Positions 9,603-18,560 of a DNA stretch of 64,000 nucleotides are shown one piece after another (the first letter of the stretch is position 1; the number at the start of each line of letters is the position of its first letter). This stretch comes from Clostridia bacterium (GTDB lineage: Bacteria > Bacillota > Clostridia > Oscillospirales > CAG-382). The position numbers and the translations under genes were made by a program. The stretch covers positions 62,001-126,000 of the forward strand of contig JAFXEB010000016.1 of the NCBI GenBank assembly GCA_017521025.1, read 5' to 3'. The notes under the pieces were generated by a model that saw only the letters and a list, made by a program, of their open reading frames with translations, did not search any database and was not told the origin of the DNA.

Positions 9603-11981
9603 TTACTTTTTGATGCAGTTAAGCTTGATAAGCGTGTAGTCAATAGAGGTGCTTTCGCCGTCGCCGTCAAGGTCCATAGCCTTATGGTATGCGCCTGTCA
9701 GGACAACGCTTGCCTTTACGGCGCTCTTTGCGCCTATGATATCCACCGAGCTTACGTCGCCGTCGCCGTTAAGGTCGCCGGGTACTACAAGAGTTGCGCT
9801 ATGCAGTACGGTGCCTGCGCTGCTTATTTGCTTTACTACGCAGCCTGTACCGCCTATTGCGTCCTCAGCCAGCTCCTCACCGCTTGCACTGAATATCTTT
9901 ACAAGGCACTTGAACTGAGCAGATATGTCATCAGCCGTTACAAGAGAGCTCTCTGCGGTAACGTATTTGTCATCAAGGCTGTAGCCCGAATCGTCGGTAA
10001 GTGCAAATGCCAGCGGCAGCTTAAGGTGTGCCTTTGCAAGTACCTTGCCGGTGCTAAGGTTAACGCCTTCAAGGCTTGCCTCTGCGCCCACCTGTACGTT
10101 GCTTACAGAGGAGGCGATAATGATAGGCTTATCGGCGGTAGCGGTTACGGATTTTGCTGTGCCCGCCTCATACTTTGCCGCCACTGCATAGCCCGTCGAG
10201 GTCTTCTCCAACACAATAACGCCCTTTTCGGCGCTGTAGGTGCCCGTGGTCCATACCTGAGCGTCTGCAAGGCTTGCATCGCCGTTTATTGCGCTAAGGG
10301 GAATATAATCGGCATCGGTGGGGTACACGGGCGTAGGTACGTTTACTGCCAGATTAACGCAGGTCTCGTTGTTCCAAAGGTCCCATGCGTAAAGGTGTAC
10401 GTTGTATTCACCCGTCTGATAGCTGTGGTCTGCCGTGTTTACGTGGAGCGTGGCAGTGCCGCCGGATACGCTGACATTATACCACTTGATATCGTCCTGC
10501 CCGCTTGCATCTGTCCAGGTGGGGAACTGTACCTTGGTTACGCCGATATCGTCGGATATCTTACAGCTTACGTCAAAGCCCCAATAGTCCACGTTGCTTA
10601 TAGAGTAGTTGCTGATAGAGGGGGCAGTTGTGTCCTTCTTAAGGTTTACAGAGGGGATGCTGGAGGAGGCTTGGTTGCCTGCGCCGTCGTAAACGTAGAT
10701 GTGGGTGTGGTAAAGGTCCTGAGAATTGCCGTGCTCGGACACCTTTACGTCATAGTAAGCGGTGTTGCCGCTGATGGTGCCCTCGTGCCATACCAAGTCA
10801 TCCTGACCGCCCGCATCTGTCCAGGTGGGGAACTTTACACTGGTAACGCCTGCGTTATCGCTGACGGTACAGCTTACACGGTAGCCGCCCGTGGTAAGGT
10901 TGGTCATCTTAGGATTGCTTACGGTGGGGCTTATGGGGTCCTTTACCGTAAGGGCTATGGTAGCCACTGTATAGGTAGCGCTCTTTGACGTTACCGCTTG
11001 TATCGTCACGGTGTGACTGCCGCCCGATAGCTTGCCGTAGGCGACGTTGCCCGAAAAACCGCAGTTCGCATAGCTGGAATAGCCCGATATAGCCGCCTTA
11101 ACGTCCTCCCTCAGCGTGGTGGAGAAATTGGTCCAGCTACCGCTGTCAACCTTATAGCGAACACTGCTTATACCGTCGGAATGCAGAGTCCAGCCTTTAA
11201 CGGCAAGGGTATCGGCGCCGCCCGTCTGAGTGACGGTGGCGGATGCGGATATGGAGCCGTTGGTCTTACCGCCGCCCGAAGGGTCGTCAAGACAGCTTTG
11301 ATACTTGGTGGAGGAGGTGGAGCTGACAGACTTGCCCACCATAGCAAGCATACCGTTTGCTATGGATACTGCTATAGTTTCAAAATGGTTGTCAAAAATG
11401 CTGTTGTCGGTAGCAGAGTCGATAAAGCCGACCTCGAGCAGGCAGGCAGCCATACTCGTGTTCTTGATAACGTAATATGCGGCAGTCTTTATACCTCTGT
11501 TCTTTGTCCATACTCCGCTGTTTACCATGGAGTTGTGTATGCTGGTACAGAGCTTTGCGCCCGTGGAGGTAGAGCTGAGACCGCTGTAATAGTAGTTCTC
11601 AATGCCCGTGCCGCCGCCGGCGTTCCTATGTACGCTGACAAAGTAGGAGAAGCTGCCTGAGTTAGCGATAGACACCTTGGTAGCAAGGCTCTGCGTAGCA
11701 TCCGTTACACGGGTGAGTGCGGCAGAGGAGCCGTTTGCGTTAATAAGCTGTGCTATCCTCAGAGACAGACGCAGTACGTCATTAGCCTCCGCCCTTGAGC
11801 CAAGGCAGGCACCGGGGTCGCTGCCGCCGTGTCCTGGGTCAAGTATAAATGTGGCAGAGTTTAGGGTGCCGCCGCTGACGCTGAGAGCAGCGTTTGCACT
11901 GATAAAGCTGTCCATGGGCATTACCGCCGCCATGGATAGGATAAAGCAGATAGAAAGCAAAAGGCTTATAAGCTTTTTCAT
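9603..11981 (-). CDS. Secreted N-acetylmuramoyl-L-alanine amidase with Ig-like repeats and a dockerin
   Basis: Exported cell-wall hydrolase of 792 residues. Order: signal peptide (1-32), Amidase_3 domain (about 43-217) with zinc ligands H51, E65 and H118 and catalytic-type E183 in LLEVGFID, a linker, then two related beta-sandwich repeats (about 350-560, each with KFPTWTDA/QFPTWTDA and QDD; GBS Bsp-like repeats). A further domain and a C-terminal type I dockerin follow (DLNGDGDVSS and DLDGDGESTS, the two calcium loops). The ribosome site is AAAGGAGGG. A possible promoter is TTGACG (12065-12070) with TAATAT (12041-12046), spacer 18. The dockerin suggests docking on a cohesin-bearing surface protein. 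Confidence 0.92.
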   Translation of the reverse strand: MKKLISLLLSICFILSMAAVMPMDSFISANAALSVSGGTLNSATFILDPGHGGSDPGACLGSRAEANDVLRLSLRIAQLINANGSSAALTRVTDATQSLATKVSIANSGSFSYFVSVHRNAGGGTGIENYYYSGLSSTSTGAKLCTSIHNSMVNSGVWTKNRGIKTAAYYVIKNTSMAACLLEVGFIDSATDNSIFDNHFETIAVSIANGMLAMVGKSVSSTSSTKYQSCLDDPSGGGKTNGSISASATVTQTGGADTLAVKGWTLHSDGISSVRYKVDSGSWTNFSTTLREDVKAAISGYSSYANCGFSGNVAYGKLSGGSHTVTIQAVTSKSATYTVATIALTVKDPISPTVSNPKMTNLTTGGYRVSCTVSDNAGVTSVKFPTWTDAGGQDDLVWHEGTISGNTAYYDVKVSEHGNSQDLYHTHIYVYDGAGNQASSSIPSVNLKKDTTAPSISNYSISNVDYWGFDVSCKISDDIGVTKVQFPTWTDASGQDDIKWYNVSVSGGTATLHVNTADHSYQTGEYNVHLYAWDLWNNETCVNLAVNVPTPVYPTDADYIPLSAINGDASLADAQVWTTGTYSAEKGVIVLEKTSTGYAVAAKYEAGTAKSVTATADKPIIIASSVSNVQVGAEASLEGVNLSTGKVLAKAHLKLPLAFALTDDSGYSLDDKYVTAESSLVTADDISAQFKCLVKIFSASGEELAEDAIGGTGCVVKQISSAGTVLHSATLVVPGDLNGDGDVSSVDIIGAKSAVKASVVLTGAYHKAMDLDGDGESTSIDYTLIKLNCIKK

Positions 11982-12167
11982 TTGTATGCCCTCCTTTAAG
12001 TACGATCGTTAATTAACAACACTAACTATATACACATTATATATTAACATTTACAAAAAGGTTTCGTCAATTGTATATTCATACAAAATCCTCCTGCCGC
12101 TTTTGGTGTATTTGACAAAAAATCTCCTGTCTGCTCCCGACGGGTGGGAACGGACGAAAAAGTGTGA

Positions 12168-12196
12168 TTGACAAGAGGACGAAAGCGTGGTATCAT
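12168..12196 (+). promoter_or_regulatory. Sigma-A promoter for the ABC exporter
   Basis: TTGACA at 12168-12173 and TATCAT at 12191-12196, spacer 17 nt, about 53 nt before the ABC ATPase start. Confidence 0.85.
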
Positions 12197-12248
12197 AAGT
12201 ACAGTTTTTAAGTGTTTTGGCATAAGATAGCCGAGGAAAGAGGCATTT

Positions 12249-13139
12249 ATGAGCAGTATTATAGAGACTAAGGGCATTACCAAGCTCTACGGCAAGACCC
12301 GTGCGGTGGACGAGGTATCCATAAACGTCAATCAGGGCGACATCTACGGTCTGATAGGCAAAAACGGCGCAGGCAAAACCACCCTTATGAAGCTTTTGCT
12401 GGGGCTTGCCGTGCCCAAAAGCGGTACTGTAAAGCTATTTGGCGGCGCAGACCTCAGCCGGTCACGCAAACGCATCGGCTCTCTTATAGAGGCACCCGCC
12501 CTCTATAAAAACCAGACTGCTTTTGAAAATATGAAGCGCTTTTCTTATTTCGCCCCTGCCACTGATGACGAGATAAAGAGCATCCTTACTTTTGTGGGTT
12601 TAGGCAATACCGGCTGGAAAAGGGCAGGTCAGTTTTCGCTTGGTATGAAACAGCGTCTCGGTATAGCCATAGCGTTGCTTGGCAGACCCGACGTGCTTAT
12701 CCTTGACGAGCCTGTAAACGGTCTTGACCCTGCAGGCATCAAGGAGATAAGAGACGTTATTCTTGAGCTTAATTCCAAGGGCGTTACCTTTCTTATATCC
12801 AGCCATTTGCTTGACGAGCTTGGCAAGATAGCTACCCGCTACGGCATCATGGCAAACGGCAGACTTGTAGAGGAGATAAGCGCCGCTCAAGTGGAGGAGG
12901 AGTGCCGTGGCTGCCTTAAGGTGGTCACCGACGACAGCTTCAAGGCGTTCAACACCCTTGCCGCATGGCGCCGTGACATAAAGGCAGAGGTGTACGGCAA
13001 CGAGCTGCAGATAAAATCCCCTGTGGAGGACAGCTCTGTTGTAGCCTCGCTGCTTGTAAATGCAGGCGTCCGTGTGTATGAGCTCAAGGCTGAGAACGTA
13101 GGGCTTGAGAATTTCTTTATAGAAAGGCTGGGCAGATAA
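12249..13139 (+). CDS. ABC transporter ATP-binding protein (ABC-2 exporter type)
   Basis: Cytoplasmic ATPase of a two-gene exporter, of the kind used for lantibiotic/bacitracin resistance or polymer export. Walker A is GKNGAGKTT (37-45), the signature region is FSLGMKQRLG, Walker B is LILDEPVNGLDP, and the switch histidine lies in ISSHLL. The C-terminal third (about 215-296) is the usual small alpha/beta domain of this subgroup. The ribosome site GAGGAAAGAGG precedes ATG 12249. The stop directly abuts the permease start, and both share the promoter at 12168-12196. The cargo is unknown. Confidence 0.93.
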   Translation: MSSIIETKGITKLYGKTRAVDEVSINVNQGDIYGLIGKNGAGKTTLMKLLLGLAVPKSGTVKLFGGADLSRSRKRIGSLIEAPALYKNQTAFENMKRFSYFAPATDDEIKSILTFVGLGNTGWKRAGQFSLGMKQRLGIAIALLGRPDVLILDEPVNGLDPAGIKEIRDVILELNSKGVTFLISSHLLDELGKIATRYGIMANGRLVEEISAAQVEEECRGCLKVVTDDSFKAFNTLAAWRRDIKAEVYGNELQIKSPVEDSSVVASLLVNAGVRVYELKAENVGLENFFIERLGR

Positions 13140-13964
13140 ATGAAAGACGTACTGAGGCTTGAATTCAGAAAGCTTAAAAGGCAAAAAAGCTTTTATATAT
13201 GCACGGGCATAATGCTCGCTCTCCTGCTTTTGTCGGCTATAAGCTGTAATATGACCAACAACCTTTATGAGGACATTATGAACTCCACCCTCATGGACGA
13301 TGCTATGGGTGAGGGATTTGCGACCGAATATTACAGCCTTTACACCGTGATAGATATGCTCATTTCCGCCGTATCAAGCGGTACGCTGGTGCTGCTTGCC
13401 GCTATATTTGTTTCCATCGCCGTTTGCGATGACTACAGTCAGCACACCATCAAAAACATATACGCCAGAGGCTATACAAGAACGCAGGTTTTCTTTGCAA
13501 AGGCTATATATGTTCTTGTTACCGCAAGCGTTATGTTCATTGTCGCCCTGCTATTCTCCTTCCTTACAGGTCTTATCTTTTTCGATATGGGCAGTGCGGA
13601 CGGCGGTAAGCTGGCAGTGCTCCTGATTGCCCAATACGTGGCGTTCCTTGCCAACGTAAGTATATTCTTCCTCATAAGCATCCTGTTCAGGAGGATAGGC
13701 GCCTCCGTGGCGGTGAACATAGTAGGCTCTATGGTAGTAAGCCTTATACTGTCCCTTATTGATTTGCTTATCATGTTCAAGACCGAAAACTATGAGGATA
13801 GCTTTTCCGTTTCCGAGTACTGGGTCGATTCCTTTATAGGCGACCTGTCGGATTTGACCGTTGACAACAGCAGGATAATAAGCTGTGTTGTTGCCTCCGC
13901 AGTGTATATAGCGCTCGCCTTGCTTATCGGCTGGCGTTTTCACAGAAAGACCGAGGTCAAATAG
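13140..13964 (+). CDS. ABC-2 type permease
   Basis: Membrane partner of the preceding ATPase; the ATG begins immediately after its TAA. The 274 residues contain six hydrophobic segments (about 19-37, 73-100, 121-148, 157-182, 192-217 and 247-266), with a large extracytoplasmic loop after the first, as in ABC-2 subunits. A cytoplasmic basic start (RLEFRKLKRQK) is typical. Function follows from pairing; no substrate is implied. Confidence 0.9.
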   Translation: MKDVLRLEFRKLKRQKSFYICTGIMLALLLLSAISCNMTNNLYEDIMNSTLMDDAMGEGFATEYYSLYTVIDMLISAVSSGTLVLLAAIFVSIAVCDDYSQHTIKNIYARGYTRTQVFFAKAIYVLVTASVMFIVALLFSFLTGLIFFDMGSADGGKLAVLLIAQYVAFLANVSIFFLISILFRRIGASVAVNIVGSMVVSLILSLIDLLIMFKTENYEDSFSVSEYWVDSFIGDLSDLTVDNSRIISCVVASAVYIALALLIGWRFHRKTEVK

Positions 13965-13981
13965 CCTGAAATATAACATAA

Positions 13982-14025
13982 GCGCCCGTAGGGCAGGTGA
14001 GTACCTGCTTTGCGGGCGCATTTTT
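13982..14025 (+). terminator. Intrinsic terminator after the ABC exporter
   Basis: GCGCCCG pairs with CGGGCGC around an inner GCAGGT/ACCTGC hairpin, followed by ATTTTTG. Confidence 0.8.
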
Positions 14026-14042
14026 GTTAGGAAAATTTCAAA

Positions 14043-14070
14043 AAAAGCGCCTCCGTATCTCTACGGAGGC
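14043..14070 (-). terminator. Terminator of tRNA-Val
   Basis: On the minus strand GCCTCCGTA pairs with TACGGAGGC, followed by a run of T, directly after the tRNA CCA end. Confidence 0.85.
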
Positions 14071-14071
14071 G

Positions 14072-14147
14072 TGGTGGGCGTTAAGGAACTCGAATCCCTG
14101 ACCACTCGCACGTCAAGCGAGTGCTCTACCAGCTGAGCTAAACGCCC
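14072..14147 (-). tRNA. tRNA-Val (anticodon GAC)
   Basis: Minus-strand cloverleaf. The acceptor GGGCGTT pairs with AACGCCC, the anticodon loop is TTGACGT (GAC), the T-arm contains GGTTCGA-like TTCGAGT, and the 3' CCA is encoded. It stands alone, with its own terminator just downstream. Confidence 0.95.
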
Positions 14148-14225
14148 ATATAAGGCGGTGAAACTCACCGCAAAAGTATATTATCACAACTTCCCCCCCT
14201 TTGTCAAGAGGGGCCGGTGAAATTT

Positions 14226-14850
14226 GCGCAGAGCGCTGAAAAGTGAAGGAACAAACAAGGGACTGCTCCTGAAACACCGCCTCTTGAATTTTGGTGAGCG
14301 TTACTATGTTTCCTGTTTTTTTCGTTTTTCAGCTTTGAACAAACCTCGGCTTGCCGTACTCAGTACGGCTGGCGCCTCGGTTAGTCCAATCTGCACGAAT
14401 TTCCCTCGACCCCTCGTCGGTTCAGACCTTGCGCAGAGCGCTGAAAAGTGAAGGAACAAACAAGGGACTGCTCCTGAAACACCGCCTCTTGAATTTTGGT
14501 GAGCATTACTGTGTTTCCTGCTTTTTTCGTTTTTCAGCTTTGAACAAACCTCGGCTTGCCGTACTCAGTACGGCTGGCGCCTCGGTTAGTCCAATCTGCA
14601 CAAATTTCCCTCGACCCCTCGTCGGTTCAGACCTTGCGCAGAGCGCTGAAAAGTCAAGGAGCAAACAAGGGACTGCTCCTGAAACACCGCCTCTTGAATT
14701 TTGGTGAGCGTTACTATGTTTCCTGCTTTTTCGTTTTTCAGCTTTGAGCAAACCTCGACTTGCCGTACTAAGTACGGCTGGCGCCTCGGTTAGTCCAATC
14801 TGCACAAATTTCCCTCGACCCCTCGTCAGCTCAGACCTTGCGCAGAGCGC
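14226..14850. repeat. Three tandem copies of a 205-bp repeat plus a fragment
   Basis: Copies begin at 14226, 14431 and 14636 (each with GCGCAGAGCGCTGAAAAG) and a short fourth start at 14840 breaks off after 11 bases. Copies differ at only a few positions. Each contains a palindrome, CCGTACTCAGTACGG, and the start motif GCGCAGAGCGC is itself nearly palindromic. Open frames across it are by-products of repetition. It fills most of the gene-free stretch between tRNA-Val and the SDR gene. Confidence 0.9.
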
Positions 14851-14855
14851 ACATA

Positions 14856-14930
14856 AGCCTTCCCCTTTGAGGGGAAGGGGGACCGACGGAGTCGGTGGAT
14901 GAGGTGTAGCCGCCCTTGGGGCGGCGTAAC
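14856..14930. repeat. Half copy of the foldback (MITE-like) repeat
   Basis: Begins with the hairpin CCTTCCCCTTTGAGGGGAAGG, continues with GACCGACGGAGTCGGTGGATGAGGTGTAG in two pieces, and matches the left half of the three larger elements near 20.1-20.9 kb. The right half is missing. The end abuts the 3' end of the SDR gene. Confidence 0.8.
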
Positions 14931-14964
14931 TGCTTGCAGAAAAGAAATACCGGAAAGACAGCCC

Positions 14965-15681
14965 TTATCCCTTCCAGCCGCCGTCCACGGGGAGCACTGC
15001 GCCCGTGATGTAGGCAGCCTCGTCAGACGCCAGAAAATATGCCGCCTTGGCTACGTCCTCGGCAAGACCCAGTCTTTCGAGAGGGATGCTGTCAACGATA
15101 GCCTCCACGTCGGCAACCGTCAGTGAGGCGTTCATATCCGTATCTATAACTCCGGGGGATAAGCAGTTGACCCTGACGCCGCTGAAGCCTACCTCCTTGG
15201 CAAGTGCCTTGGTAAAGCCTACTATAGCCGCCTTTGCGGTGGAATAGTCCACCTCGCAGGAGGCACCTACCTCGCCCCAGACAGAGGAAAGGTTTATCAC
15301 CGCACCATCCTTGCGCTCCACCATAGAGGGCAGAAAGGCTCTGGTGCAGTTGAGGGTGCCGAAAAGGTTTGTGCCGTACATCCTGTCTGCCTGCTCAGGC
15401 TCGATATACTGAAACAGCCCAAACAGCGCAACTCCTGCGTTGTTGATGAGCACGTCGGGCATAAAGCCACGCCTCTCTATTTCGTCACGCATGGCGTACA
15501 CGGCGTCCCTGTCGCTGACGTCTGCCTTGAAAAGCTCACAGCCCGTCTCTCCGGCCAAGGCGTCTGCCGCATCGTCATCGTTTCTGTAATTTACAAGCAC
15601 CCTCCAGCCCTTTTCGGCAAATAGTCGGGCGCAGGCGGCGCCGATCCCCCGTGAGCCGCCCGTTATCAAAACTGTTTTCAT
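14965..15681 (-). CDS. SDR-family oxidoreductase (FabG-like)
   Basis: NAD(P)H-dependent short-chain dehydrogenase/reductase of 238 residues. The Rossmann motif TGGSRGIG is at 7-14, NNAG in the middle, and the catalytic Ser (INLSSVWGE) and YSTAK lie at the usual spacing. The C-terminal AYITGAVLPVDGGW is typical of FabG. A role in fatty acid synthesis is possible, but there are no other fab genes nearby, and it follows the RNase J gene by 6 nt with a weak ribosome site. The substrate is therefore open. Confidence 0.9.
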   Translation of the reverse strand: MKTVLITGGSRGIGAACARLFAEKGWRVLVNYRNDDDAADALAGETGCELFKADVSDRDAVYAMRDEIERRGFMPDVLINNAGVALFGLFQYIEPEQADRMYGTNLFGTLNCTRAFLPSMVERKDGAVINLSSVWGEVGASCEVDYSTAKAAIVGFTKALAKEVGFSGVRVNCLSPGVIDTDMNASLTVADVEAIVDSIPLERLGLAEDVAKAAYFLASDEAAYITGAVLPVDGGWKG

Positions 15682-15687
15682 AGTCTC

Positions 15688-17364
15688 TTATATACTTATA
15701 TCCGTCATTACGGTAAGCACCATAGGCTTTTTCTTGGTCTTGGAATAAAGCTTGGAGGCTACCGCATCCTTTACCTTGCCCTTTATGGAATTTGCGTCTC
15801 TGTTGCCGTGACCGAAGCAGTCAAGTACGGTCTTCTTGGCAAGGGTACGCACGTCCTCCATAAGGCTCTCCTGCTCACGCACGTAAACAAAGCCCTTGGA
15901 CACTATCTCAATATCAGAAATAAGCAGTCTTTCCTGCAGATCGACGGTGAAGGCAATGATAACCATACCGTCCTCGGAAAGGTGACGCCTTTCCTTCAGC
16001 ACCGAAACGCCTATCTCGCCAACGCCGTAGCCGTCCACATACATCTGCCCCCAGGCAACGCTCTGCCCGTACTGCGCCTTCTTGCCGCTTATCTCAAGGG
16101 GCTTGCCCGTTTCGGGTATGAATATACGGTTCTCTGCCATACCAAGCTCCTTGGCAAGCTCTGCGTGGCTCTTTAAATGCTTGTACTCTCCGTGCACGGG
16201 CATAAAGTAGTCGGGCCTTATGAGGGTGTGCATTATCTTAAGCTCCTCCACACAGGCGTGACCCGAAACGTGCACGTCCATGGCGTTGTCTCTTATCATA
16301 GACACCCCACGCTTCAAAAGCTCGTTAACAATGCGGGATATCAGCTTTTCGTTGCCGGGGATAGGGGAGGAGGAAAGTATTACCAGATCCCCCGGGCCCA
16401 GGGATACAAGGCTGTGCTCACCAAGCGCCATCCTGTAAAGAGCGCTCATAGGCTCGCCCTGACTGCCCGTGGTAATAAGGGTAAGCTGGTCATTCTTATA
16501 TCGCTTCATATCCGAAAGCTCGATAAGCGTGCCCTCGGGGATGTCCATATAACCAAGCCGCTCTGCCGCACGGATTACGTTTATCATGCTCCTGCCCGTG
16601 ATGGCGACCTTGCGCCCGTATTTGACGGAGGCGTTGATTATCTGCTGTACCCTGTGGATGTTGGAGGAGAAGGTAGCTATAACTATCCTCTTTTCACAGT
16701 TGTAAAAAATGCGGTCAAAGGACTGGCCCACTATGCGCTCCGAGGGGGTGTAGCCCGCCCTCTCCACATTGGTGGAGTCGCACATAAGAAGCTTTACGCC
16801 TTTTTTGCCCAGCTCTGCAAAACGGTGCAGATTGATGGGTGCATCGTCGATAGGTGTAAGGTCTATCTTAAAGTCGCCCGTGTGCACCACCATACCCTTT
16901 GGCGTCTGCAGTGCTATCGCCACCGAGTCTGCTATGGAGTGGTTCACCCTCACAAACTCAGCGGTAAAGCAGCCAAGCTTCACCGTATCACCTGCCGCCA
17001 CCTCGTGCAGACAGGCGGCGCCCAAAAGGCCGTGCTCCTGCAGCTTGTTTTCAAGTATGCCGAGAGTCAGCCTTGTGCCGTAAACGGGTATGTTGAACTG
17101 CTTGAGAAGATAGGGAACCGCACCGATATGGTCCTCGTGCCCGTGGGTGATAAGCAAACCTCTTATCTTTTCCTCGTTCTGCTCAAGATATGAAAAATCG
17201 GGTATTACCAGATCTATACCAAGCATATCGTCCTCGGGGAAAGATACCCCGCAGTCGATAATGACCAGATCCCCTGCATATTCCACCACGGTGATGTTCC
17301 TGCCGATGCCGTCAACACCGCCGAGGGGTATTACTTTAAGCTTTTCGCTCTTGTTTTTTGCCAT
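15688..17364 (-). CDS. rnj: Ribonuclease J
   Basis: Metallo-beta-lactamase/beta-CASP ribonuclease with 5'-exonuclease and endonuclease activity in mRNA decay and rRNA maturation. The zinc-binding motif HGHEDH is at 74-79, the fold has VHTGDFK and the beta-CASP block (GRSM, TTGSQGEP, SGHA), and the C-terminal domain with GDVRTLAKKT-like sequence is present. The length of 558 residues is normal. It starts at ATG 17364 and is driven by the promoter at 17489-17517, with a leader of about 115 nt. Confidence 0.96.
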   Translation of the reverse strand: MAKNKSEKLKVIPLGGVDGIGRNITVVEYAGDLVIIDCGVSFPEDDMLGIDLVIPDFSYLEQNEEKIRGLLITHGHEDHIGAVPYLLKQFNIPVYGTRLTLGILENKLQEHGLLGAACLHEVAAGDTVKLGCFTAEFVRVNHSIADSVAIALQTPKGMVVHTGDFKIDLTPIDDAPINLHRFAELGKKGVKLLMCDSTNVERAGYTPSERIVGQSFDRIFYNCEKRIVIATFSSNIHRVQQIINASVKYGRKVAITGRSMINVIRAAERLGYMDIPEGTLIELSDMKRYKNDQLTLITTGSQGEPMSALYRMALGEHSLVSLGPGDLVILSSSPIPGNEKLISRIVNELLKRGVSMIRDNAMDVHVSGHACVEELKIMHTLIRPDYFMPVHGEYKHLKSHAELAKELGMAENRIFIPETGKPLEISGKKAQYGQSVAWGQMYVDGYGVGEIGVSVLKERRHLSEDGMVIIAFTVDLQERLLISDIEIVSKGFVYVREQESLMEDVRTLAKKTVLDCFGHGNRDANSIKGKVKDAVASKLYSKTKKKPMVLTVMTDISI

Positions 17365-17488
17365 AAAACACTATGCGTATTGCGGAACACCGCCTACGCA
17401 TTTACTCCTTTTCATATTATTTGTGTAATTGCCGTGAATATATATGTGCAGGGCAAAACGCCCCAAAATCCAAAATTACATCACCTAT

Positions 17489-17517
17489 ATTATGCACCAA
17501 AACTTTACTTTTGTCAA
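17489..17517 (-). promoter_or_regulatory. Sigma-A promoter for rnj
   Basis: Minus strand TTGACA (17512-17517) and CATAAT (17489-17494), spacer 17 nt. Confidence 0.85.
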
Positions 17518-17544
17518 GTGCGGTTCTTTAAGCATAGAATACTA

Positions 17545-18303
17545 TCAGTACACGCAGTATGAATTAATACATTCCTCCGTAAGGAATGCAAGGTAAAACA
17601 GCGGCACGAAAAGACCGCACCACACTGCAGAGTACCTCATCGCCCACGCACGCTTCAGCGCAGGCTCGTACAGAGACAGCGCAGACCCTATAAGCGACAC
17701 CGCACAGCCAAAGCAGTGGACGGTAGCAATAACGAATATGGAGGCAAGGCGCGTTTCTTTCTTACCTGTTCCTATAATGCCCGTGCCCCAGCCCTTGCCC
17801 TCAAGGAAAAAGCTCACGCCCTTAATGCACAAAAATATCGCAAGTCCGACGGCTATCCCCGAAAATACGAGTTTGAAATATTTACAGTTCTTTTCTTGCA
17901 GATAGTCTATAAGGGCAACGCCCCCTGCCGTAAGGGCACAAAGCCCTAAAAGCCCGCAAAAAACATTTGCAACGTCCGAATACTCCGGCGCATATCTGTC
18001 GGTTATAAAGGGGAGTGCCGCCATCGGGACGGAAACAGCCACCAGCACCGCAAGTCCCATGCCGCTTAGTTTACCACTGAGCTTGTATAAAAAACGAGAG
18101 CTAACGGCACCGAGCGCAGAAAACGCAAAAAATACGTTAAAAAACGCAAACATACAAACAAAATAATGCCTGTCGCTATAGAAAAATGCCTTAACCAAGG
18201 AATTATCCTTACCGTAGGAAGTCTCGTTCACTATTACCGCCGTGTACAAAAACAAGGTCAGCAAAGCGAATATAAAGGCTTTAATCCCCTTGCGTGCGGT
18301 CAT
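17545..18303 (-). CDS. Seven-TM membrane protein of unknown function
   Basis: Not recognised. The 252 residues contain about six or seven hydrophobic segments: 9-27, 48-72, 82-100, 113-134, 146-165, 188-210 and 225-243. No catalytic motif is visible. The start ATG 18303 lies downstream of AAAGGGG and of a good promoter (18369-18397). It is transcribed alone, ahead of rnj. Confidence 0.75.
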   Translation of the reverse strand: MTARKGIKAFIFALLTLFLYTAVIVNETSYGKDNSLVKAFFYSDRHYFVCMFAFFNVFFAFSALGAVSSRFLYKLSGKLSGMGLAVLVAVSVPMAALPFITDRYAPEYSDVANVFCGLLGLCALTAGGVALIDYLQEKNCKYFKLVFSGIAVGLAIFLCIKGVSFFLEGKGWGTGIIGTGKKETRLASIFVIATVHCFGCAVSLIGSALSLYEPALKRAWAMRYSAVWCGLFVPLFYLAFLTEECINSYCVY

Positions 18304-18368
18304 GGTCTGTTGTCCCCTTTCCCCAAAAAGACTTTTTGTGCATTACACCTGCATTTTGCCACGGTAAT

Positions 18369-18397
18369 ATTTTACACCGAGTCCTATTCTTTGTCAA
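18369..18397 (-). promoter_or_regulatory. Sigma-A promoter for the 252-aa membrane protein
   Basis: Minus strand TTGACA (18392-18397) and TAAAAT (18369-18374), spacer 17 nt. Confidence 0.8.
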
Positions 18398-18470
18398 TGC
18401 ACGGAGAAAAAGACCGTATGTTCTGTGCAATATATCACAAAAACTGCGGGGCGGTGAGGGCAAATTTTAC

Positions 18471-18499
18471 TTGACAATCTGTGGCTTTACATCTATAAT
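18471..18499 (+). promoter_or_regulatory. Consensus sigma-A promoter for murA
   Basis: TTGACA (18471-18476), 17-nt spacer, TATAAT (18494-18499): a perfect consensus. Transcription would start near 18506, which rules out upstream in-frame starts for murA. Confidence 0.93.
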
Positions 18500-18560
18500 G
18501 TATGTGTATGCTCATTTATTATGGGTAGAACTGAGTATTTTGCCGAAAGGTGTTACATAT

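Noticed and set aside
9684..10988. 434-codon plus-strand frame opposite the amidase
   Set aside because: Cys/Tyr-rich composition, no ribosome site, antisense to a clear multi-domain protein.
14224..14805. Several small frames in the 205-bp repeats
   Set aside because: They arise from repetition, lack ribosome sites and change frame between units.
18294..18560. N-terminal extension of MurA
   Set aside because: The frame is open but lies upstream of and across the consensus promoter 18471-18499; MurA homology begins at 18561 with a proper ribosome site.
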